Below, one piece after another: positions 6,376 through 10,596 of a stretch of DNA of 10,596 nt. This stretch comes from JAUMXJ01 sp041781135 (GTDB taxonomy: Bacteria > Bacillota > Clostridia > Peptostreptococcales > Acidaminobacteraceae). Both the position numbers and the translations under genes were made by a program. Every line of letters begins with the position of its first letter. Positions within the stretch are counted from its first letter, which is position 1. Under the pieces are notes generated by a model. That model did no database searches. It worked only from the letters and a program-made list of their open reading frames with translations, and was not told the origin of the DNA. The stretch spans positions 1 to 10,596 of the forward strand of contig JBHAZV010000021.1 of assembly GCA_041781135.1 (NCBI GenBank), given 5' to 3'.

Positions 6376-7193
6376 ATTGGAGCAGAATAAAGACTATACT
6401 AATAATGATACTCATTTTCACGAATATCCTGCTGCTGAAAATATATCTCGATAATCTTCCTCAGGGGAATGCCAAGGACTATGCGGATATTCTGAAGCTC
6501 TATGCCGCAAAGGGCGTGGAAATCACCGCGGAGCGCAGGGAGTTTCCAAAGTATGTACAGGGAGTTGCGGCGGAGCTCGGAACAGTGCCTGCGAATGTCG
6601 AGGAAAAGTTGTTCGAATATTTTGACAGTACCGACATCGTATTTAACCATGTCGCAACGAGCTGGAGCATTTCAAGTATCTGGACCGAGGTTCCGGAAAT
6701 CGCTCCCGTAATGATAGAAATCGGCGGGACGGAGGCCGAAAGCTATTCGCGCAGGGCGGAGGCTTTTCTCAAAGAGATAGGGTTTGATATCGGCGTTCAG
6801 CGCTTTCTTTTTTATGAGGTTGGCGATATACTGCTTATGGAATGCTGCCAGGCAGTGGTCCAGGACGGGGTTGTAGTGCCGCTTGCAGAGGGTTCTGTCA
6901 AGCTTTATTTCGATAGAAAAAACGGCGATAGGATAGTGGGGATCAGTATAAACAAATACTTAAAAATAAATGCCGGACAGAATCGCAGCTATGGTATAAT
7001 AAGCGCCGATGAAGCGCTATTTGGCGCGTTGGAGGCGGCGCCCGCAGGTGATGAGCTGGTTGAGATAAGCGTTGTGTACAAGCTTAACGACGAATCGCTG
7101 CTTGTTACAAATCTCGTCAGGGGCGAGATGATGCCGTACTATGAACTCCGTTTCAGACGTTCTGCGCCGATCTATGTCCGCGCATCAAGATAG
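6372..7193 (+). CDS. yycI: YycI-like regulator of WalK
   Basis: Probable YycI (WalI), the partner of YycH, which forms a complex with it and WalK through membrane helices. The protein is 273 aa, a usual size. MNWSRIKTILIMILIFTNIL is a recognisable YycI N-terminus (Bacillus proteins begin MDWSKTKTI...). It contains the only membrane segment (about 7-25), followed by an external mixed alpha/beta domain. The start overlaps the yycH stop in ATGA, and AGGAG at 6357-6361 lies 10 nt upstream, so the pair is translationally coupled. The C-terminus (about 250-273, GEMMPYYELRFRRSAPIYVR) seems to end in the region where related proteins have a conserved PAW-type strand, slightly shortened. The family is fast-evolving, so the assignment depends on synteny together with the N-terminal motif. 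Confidence 0.83.
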   Translation: MNWSRIKTILIMILIFTNILLLKIYLDNLPQGNAKDYADILKLYAAKGVEITAERREFPKYVQGVAAELGTVPANVEEKLFEYFDSTDIVFNHVATSWSISSIWTEVPEIAPVMIEIGGTEAESYSRRAEAFLKEIGFDIGVQRFLFYEVGDILLMECCQAVVQDGVVVPLAEGSVKLYFDRKNGDRIVGISINKYLKINAGQNRSYGIISADEALFGALEAAPAGDELVEISVVYKLNDESLLVTNLVRGEMMPYYELRFRRSAPIYVRASR

Positions 7194-7198
7194 GAGAT

Positions 7199-9784
7199 AT
7201 GCTTAAATTTTGTTCGCTTTCGAGTGGAAGCTCCGGAAATTCTTACTATATTTCTTCAGAAACTACCGCGATTCTCGTTGATGCGGGGATTTCCTGCGCC
7301 CGAATACAAAAATCCCTCGCGCACATAGGGGAAGATATTGCTTCGGTGCGCGCAGTGTTTTTGACGCACGAGCACAGCGACCACACTTCCGGGCTTGCGA
7401 CCCTGTTAAAAAAGCACGAAATTGCGCTCTATTCCACGGATGGAACGCGTTCGGAGCTTTCTTTTCTTTCAGGCGTGGCTGTGCGATGCGAGCCGCGCGT
7501 TTTTGAGAGCGGCGCATCTGTTCGGATAGGCGATATTGTGGTTCACAGTTATCCGATTTCGCATGATGCCCGCGATCCGGTATGTTATAAAATCGAATCC
7601 GACTGCGGAGCGATAGTCGGGATCATTACGGATCTTGGCTGGGCGGATACCGAGGTAATAAAGGCGTTTTATGACTGCGATCTGCTGTTGCTTGAATCCA
7701 ATCACGATGTAGAGCTGCTGAAAATCGGTCCGTACCCGGCGTTTTTGAAATCGAGGATAATTGGCAAATCGGGGCACCTAAGCAATGACGACGCCGGAAT
7801 AATAGCCCGCAATATTATAGCGCAGGGCAGGCTCAGGTATCTTGTGTTGGGGCATTTATCCGAAACAAATAATCACCCCGATCTGGCGCGAGCTACGGTG
7901 GAGCAGAGTGTGCGGGAGCGAGGGTTTGTCAGCGGCGAGGACTACGAGCTGGATGTTATGCGCAGGGGGCAGTTAGGCAAGATGTACCTGTTGCGCAGGA
8001 CTCTGATTCTTCTGATGTGTGCGCTGATTTCGGTGCTGAATCTGGTGCTGATGCCAATGCTGAATCCGCCTGCTTTTGCAGAAATCAGGAGCGATGAACT
8101 TCTTCTCAGAGAACAGGTACAGTACGACATACCGGTGCTTTCTGTCGCCGTGGTGCAGGGGGGCGAACGCAAACTGTTTTTTAGCAGGCAGCTCAGCGAA
8201 GGTGCGCTTCGCGATTATGACGCGCCCTTCCAGGCAGGGAGCATGGCGCGGGTCACCACGTCGCTGGCGCTGCTGCGTTTGCTCGAACAACGCGGTATAA
8301 CTATGGAAGAACCGATAAGGGTCCACCTGCCTGCCGAGCTCAGCAAAAGCCTTGGAGAGGCTTTGGACGGCGTCCGGTTTGCCGATCTTTTTCTGCATAC
8401 TACCGGGTTTACAAACAACCGCTATAATACTATATCCGAGAAGCCTTATTCGGAAGATATTCGAAGCAGGGCGCAGAGTTATATTCTGCGCAGCGAAAAA
8501 AAACTGCCCACAGGAGAATATTCTGTTCAGTCGAACTCGGATTTTGCCTTTATGTGCCTGCTGATAGAGGAGTTTTCCGGAAAAAGCTTTGCTGCGGCTA
8601 TGCAGGATTTTTTTGCGGTTGTAGGGATGAAGAACAGTTCGGTAGGGGACGCCAGTGCACAGGAGCTGACTCGGAGATATATGTACGATTCGGGACTTTT
8701 GACCGCTGCGCCAAACTATTATGCTTATCTGCCTGCTGCGGACGACTTCGTCACCACGCTCGAAGATATGGAAAAGCTCTGCGCTTTTCTTACTGCAGGC
8801 GATTTTGCACAGAAAAACAAGGTTTTTACAAAGGTGTTTACTAATATAAACGAGCAGACGGCGCGCAGTACGGTGTTTAACTATGTGGAGCTTGACGGAG
8901 CCGGCGTTTTTATGCTGGACGCCGCGCTTCCGGGAGCGTACGAAAGATTGGTATTCATTCCCGAAAAAAAGCTGGGATTTTTTGTATATTACAATGTGGG
9001 GAGGGTCGAGGCGCGCGACGAGATAACCTCGGCGCTTATCGATGGTCTTGCTCCGGGTTTGGGCGGCGGCGCTGCCGAAAAACGCGACTACATAATGCCG
9101 GAGAGCGCGGCGCGGCTCGTGGGTTACTATAGTCCTGTGAATGTATCGTCTCGAAATCTGGAAAGTGCGATACGACTCACTCATCAGCTGCGCATAAACA
9201 AGGTGGCGGACGGACTGCTCATAGGCGACGACTATTTTCGGGCGGTCAGCGAGACGCTGTTTTATTGCGAACAGAGCGGAAGCTATGCGCTTTTTGAACT
9301 GGATGAGCGCGGCGCACTTAAGTACATGGTACTGGAGGGCGAACTTTACAGCAGAGCATTTTCTGCTAATTTGCAGCTAAGCTTGGTTGCGGCTCTGGCG
9401 ATTTGCGCTCTTGCCCAGCTGCTTTTTGTGATAAGGCGCTGGGGCGAGCTGCTTGCGGGCCGCGTAGACGACAGACCTCGCGTTTGGCTGCTTTTTGCCC
9501 AGCTGTTGTTCCTTGCCTGCATTGCGCTCACATTTATGGCGCTGAGGGGCGCGGGCTACTGGATGGTGGCATATGGCGGGGGGCTTGCGTATGGAGCGCT
9601 CAGGTACCTTGGCTGGGCGTCTGTGATAGCTGTTGCGCTTTCTGTTTTTGTAATGCTCTATACCCGCGGAGACTACAAATGGCGTGGCTATATCCGCGTT
9701 CTCGTATGGTTGAGTCTGCCGCTTGGCTGTTTTTTCGTATACTTTTTGGTGGCGCATGGTTTTGTGTGGCTCGGAATTAGTTAA
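7199..9784 (+). CDS. yycJ: YycJ metallo-hydrolase fused to a membrane-tethered, catalytically altered serine beta-lactamase-like domain
   Basis: An 861-aa protein, more than three times the usual YycJ (about 260 aa). Residues 1-260 are a YycJ/WalJ-type metallo-beta-lactamase fold. It opens LKFCSLSSGSSGNSYYI and keeps the metal motif HEHSDH (H57, H59, D61, H62), H122, D145 and H219, so it is probably an active cytoplasmic nuclease or hydrolase. A membrane segment (about 265-288) starts just after M262 and looks like a signal peptide or anchor (LLRRTLILLMCALISVLN, then AFAE). Residues about 300-620 resemble the serine beta-lactamase/PBP-like family (LFLHTTGF at 397-404, EEFSGKSF, PEKKLGFFVYYN). 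The catalytic motifs are changed: SMAR (348-351) for SxxK, QSN (444-446) for YxN, and LDA (573-575) for HxG/KTG. About four C-terminal membrane helices follow (724-745, 762-782, 803-821, 832-858). ATG 7199 overlaps its AGGAG (7192-7196) closely, only 2 nt apart. Internal ATG 7982 could yield a separate 600-aa protein, though its ribosome site is weak. It is the last gene of the wal operon. Confidence 0.9.
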   Translation: MLKFCSLSSGSSGNSYYISSETTAILVDAGISCARIQKSLAHIGEDIASVRAVFLTHEHSDHTSGLATLLKKHEIALYSTDGTRSELSFLSGVAVRCEPRVFESGASVRIGDIVVHSYPISHDARDPVCYKIESDCGAIVGIITDLGWADTEVIKAFYDCDLLLLESNHDVELLKIGPYPAFLKSRIIGKSGHLSNDDAGIIARNIIAQGRLRYLVLGHLSETNNHPDLARATVEQSVRERGFVSGEDYELDVMRRGQLGKMYLLRRTLILLMCALISVLNLVLMPMLNPPAFAEIRSDELLLREQVQYDIPVLSVAVVQGGERKLFFSRQLSEGALRDYDAPFQAGSMARVTTSLALLRLLEQRGITMEEPIRVHLPAELSKSLGEALDGVRFADLFLHTTGFTNNRYNTISEKPYSEDIRSRAQSYILRSEKKLPTGEYSVQSNSDFAFMCLLIEEFSGKSFAAAMQDFFAVVGMKNSSVGDASAQELTRRYMYDSGLLTAAPNYYAYLPAADDFVTTLEDMEKLCAFLTAGDFAQKNKVFTKVFTNINEQTARSTVFNYVELDGAGVFMLDAALPGAYERLVFIPEKKLGFFVYYNVGRVEARDEITSALIDGLAPGLGGGAAEKRDYIMPESAARLVGYYSPVNVSSRNLESAIRLTHQLRINKVADGLLIGDDYFRAVSETLFYCEQSGSYALFELDERGALKYMVLEGELYSRAFSANLQLSLVAALAICALAQLLFVIRRWGELLAGRVDDRPRVWLLFAQLLFLACIALTFMALRGAGYWMVAYGGGLAYGALRYLGWASVIAVALSVFVMLYTRGDYKWRGYIRVLVWLSLPLGCFFVYFLVAHGFVWLGIS

Positions 9785-9816
9785 GGAAAATTAACAATAA
9801 AGACAGAGTTTGAGAC
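9785..9816. other. Spacer after the operon with no terminator seen
   Basis: The stretch following the yycJ-fusion stop is A-rich (AATTAACAATAAAGACAG). I see no GC-rich hairpin with a T-run here or further on before the riboswitch. Either termination is by another mechanism, or wal operon transcripts read through into the riboswitch leader. Confidence 0.5.
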
Positions 9817-9846
9817 TTGCGGGTAGGGGGTATCAAGTAGTATAAT
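9817..9846 (+). promoter_or_regulatory. Probable promoter of the riboswitch-controlled gene
   Basis: A perfect -10 TATAAT at 9841-9846 is preceded, 18 bp upstream, by a weak -35-like TTGCGG (9817-9822). Initiation near 9853 would put the whole aptamer in the leader, starting about 25 nt before P1. The -35 match is poor, so an additional factor may be needed. Confidence 0.55.
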
Positions 9847-9877
9847 CAATTAGACAATTGTTATTGTTATAAGCTGT

Positions 9878-9972
9878 AGGATACTGAAAAGGGCGATCCG
9901 TTTGGAAACTGCGGTGTGCAAAGTATGATTCTAAGGTTCTTTCGGACTATGAACAGCATATTGCCATATCCT
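9878..9972 (+). ncRNA. c-di-GMP-I (GEMM) riboswitch aptamer
   Basis: P1 is formed by AGGATA (9878-9883) and TATCCT (9967-9972). Inside it are the GEMM-I hallmarks: AAAAGGGCGA (9887-9896), then a hairpin closed by CCGT/GCGG (9898-9901/9911-9914; the two strands pair CCGT with GCGG) and capped by a GAAA tetraloop (9905-9908), then TGTGCAAAG (9915-9923, consensus ACGCAAAG). The second helix begins TATG/CATA (9924-9927/9957-9960) and contains the tetraloop receptor CTAAG (9931-9935) with TATG (9948-9951), then GGTTC/GGACT around a TTTC loop. The 3' end, ATTGCC, pairs GGC/GCC (9892-9894/9963-9965). The tetraloop and its receptor are the key tertiary contact of this class. The G in the middle of GGG (9892) appears to match the ligand-binding G20 of the Vc2 RNA, favouring c-di-GMP over cGAMP; that alignment is from memory. 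Confidence 0.87.
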
Positions 9973-9995
9973 CGCCGATAGAAGAGGGAGGATAT
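9966..9995 (+). promoter_or_regulatory. Alternative hairpin that sequesters the ribosome binding site
   Basis: ATATCCTC (9966-9973) is perfectly complementary to GAGGATAT (9988-9995), an 8-bp stem with a 14-nt loop. The 3' arm contains the GAGG of the Shine-Dalgarno GGGAGG (9986-9991), 5 nt before ATG 9997. The 5' arm includes the whole 3' strand of aptamer P1 (9967-9972), so the two helices exclude each other. Ligand binding should favour P1 and free the ribosome site. The pairing is seen directly; the ON direction is inferred. Confidence 0.72.
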
Positions 9996-9996
9996 T

Positions 9997-10596
9997 ATGA
10001 AAAGTAAAAAAATGTTTGTGAGACCGCTTGCATTGCTGCTTGCGTGTCTGCTCGTGTTTTTAAGCATTCCGGCTTTTGCTGAAGTGCAGAGTGTTCCTGA
10101 AGGAAGCCTGAGTATAAGTATTACCAGCGTAGATGGTGTCGGCGATGTTACAGGCGATGTGGAGTTAGAGGAAGGCGAAACTTATACTGTTAATTATGAA
10201 ATTGAAGCCGAGGGATCGAGGCTCTATGATTTGGTTTTGAAATATGGCGGTACAGAAGTAGATTTAGGTAGGTTGAATGCACTATTGCTGTTTAAAAAAT
10301 ATACCAGAAAAGGAAGTGTTACTTTTACTGCAGATAGCACCGGAGTGTTCCAATTACGGTTGACAGGCAAGCGCGCTTTGAATTCAATTTTTGGCGAAGA
10401 TATTGCTAATGCTTTTTTGTACTATAAATTGAAGCAAAAAATCGGAACTATTAATGTTGAATATTACTACCCGAACATGTCGAATGATTATGATATGGGA
10501 CACCAAGCTACACATAGCGGAAATGTAGGCGAATCGCAGAATATTGAGAATAAAACGGAATATGATGGAAAGACATACACTTTTGATTCTGCGAAG
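9997..10596 (+). CDS. Secreted protein under riboswitch control, 3' truncated by the window edge
   Basis: The first 200 codons of a gene that runs off the right end. ATG 9997 follows GGGAGG (9986-9991) with 5-nt spacing. The N-terminus is a textbook signal peptide: MKSKKMFVRP, a hydrophobic core (11-24), and a signal-peptidase I site at AFA-E (after A28). An LLAC at 14-17 superficially resembles a lipobox but lies inside the hydrophobic core. The mature part (SISITSVDGVGDVTGDVELEEGETYTVNYEIE at about 38-69, given here only as a beta-rich, acidic pattern) suggests an Ig-like or adhesin-type surface domain, rich in T, S, G and acidic residues. YDGKTYTFDSA near the end may begin a second module. 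Surface or adhesion proteins are common targets of c-di-GMP riboswitches in Clostridia, where high c-di-GMP favours sessile life. I do not recognise the family, and any anchor would lie beyond the window. Confidence 0.88.
   Translation, partial: MKSKKMFVRPLALLLACLLVFLSIPAFAEVQSVPEGSLSISITSVDGVGDVTGDVELEEGETYTVNYEIEAEGSRLYDLVLKYGGTEVDLGRLNALLLFKKYTRKGSVTFTADSTGVFQLRLTGKRALNSIFGEDIANAFLYYKLKQKIGTINVEYYYPNMSNDYDMGHQATHSGNVGESQNIENKTEYDGKTYTFDSAK

Noticed and set aside
7973..9184. Long minus-strand open frame (403 codons) opposite the serine-hydrolase-like half of the YycJ fusion
   Set aside because: The + strand frame has clear family motifs and membrane helices. The antisense translation is rich in R, H and C with no recognisable domain, as expected for a shadow frame.
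9791..9807. Reverse-strand WalR box starting at TTAACA
   Set aside because: The second half-site at the right spacing (9802-9807) does not match the consensus.
9859..9870. WalR box from TGTTAT repeated twice
   Set aside because: The two hexamers are adjacent with no 5-bp spacer, so the required 11-bp period is missing.
9975..9981. Sigma-D (motility) -10 element, from GCCGATA
   Set aside because: There is no TAAA -35 at the proper distance, and the sequence falls in the loop of the riboswitch expression hairpin, just before the ribosome site.
10036..10047. Lipoprotein signal from LLAC in the last gene
   Set aside because: The cysteine lies in the middle of the hydrophobic core and a good AFA-E signal-peptidase I site follows, so a secreted protein is more likely.

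Overview
The window looks like chromosomal DNA from a Gram-positive member of the Bacillota, most likely Clostridia. The main evidence is a complete WalRK (YycFG) operon, the envelope-stress two-component system specific to low-GC Gram-positives, with its satellite genes in the standard order: walR, walK, yycH, yycI, yycJ. A c-di-GMP-I (GEMM) riboswitch upstream of an exported protein also fits Clostridia. All genes lie on the + strand. Strong Shine-Dalgarno sites alternate with two starts that have none.

Layout. Positions 1-275 hold a tandem array of a 112-bp AT-rich unit. Each unit carries a 15-bp inverted repeat, and a decayed partial copy follows. A promoter at 346-374 then opens an operon: a membrane-anchored LysM-G5-M23 peptidoglycan endopeptidase (423-1769), walR (1799-2488), walK (2516-4216), an unrecognised exported protein (4271-5008), yycH (5029-6375), yycI (6372-7193), and a very long yycJ (7199-9784). 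In the last gene the cytoplasmic metallo-hydrolase is fused in frame to a membrane-tethered serine beta-lactamase-like domain. htrA, which often follows yycJ in other Bacillota, is absent. From 9785 the region changes character: a promoter, a c-di-GMP-I riboswitch and the start of a secreted protein that runs off the right edge.

How the genes may work together. WalK senses the state of the cell wall and phosphorylates WalR, which typically controls peptidoglycan hydrolases; one such hydrolase is the first gene of the operon. A perfect WalR-type box (TGTAAT-N5-TGTAAT) sits 10 bp upstream of a TATAAT directly after walK. WalR may therefore control the second half of the operon, including yycH and yycI, whose products modulate WalK. 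That would be a feedback loop.

The most unusual elements are the YycJ fusion and the riboswitch. All three catalytic motifs of the fused serine-hydrolase domain are altered (SxxR, QSN, LDA), which suggests an extracytoplasmic binding or sensor pseudoenzyme. In the riboswitch, the 3' strand of P1 can instead pair perfectly with the ribosome binding site of the next gene, which predicts a translational ON switch. All assignments come from reading motifs by eye; no database search was run.
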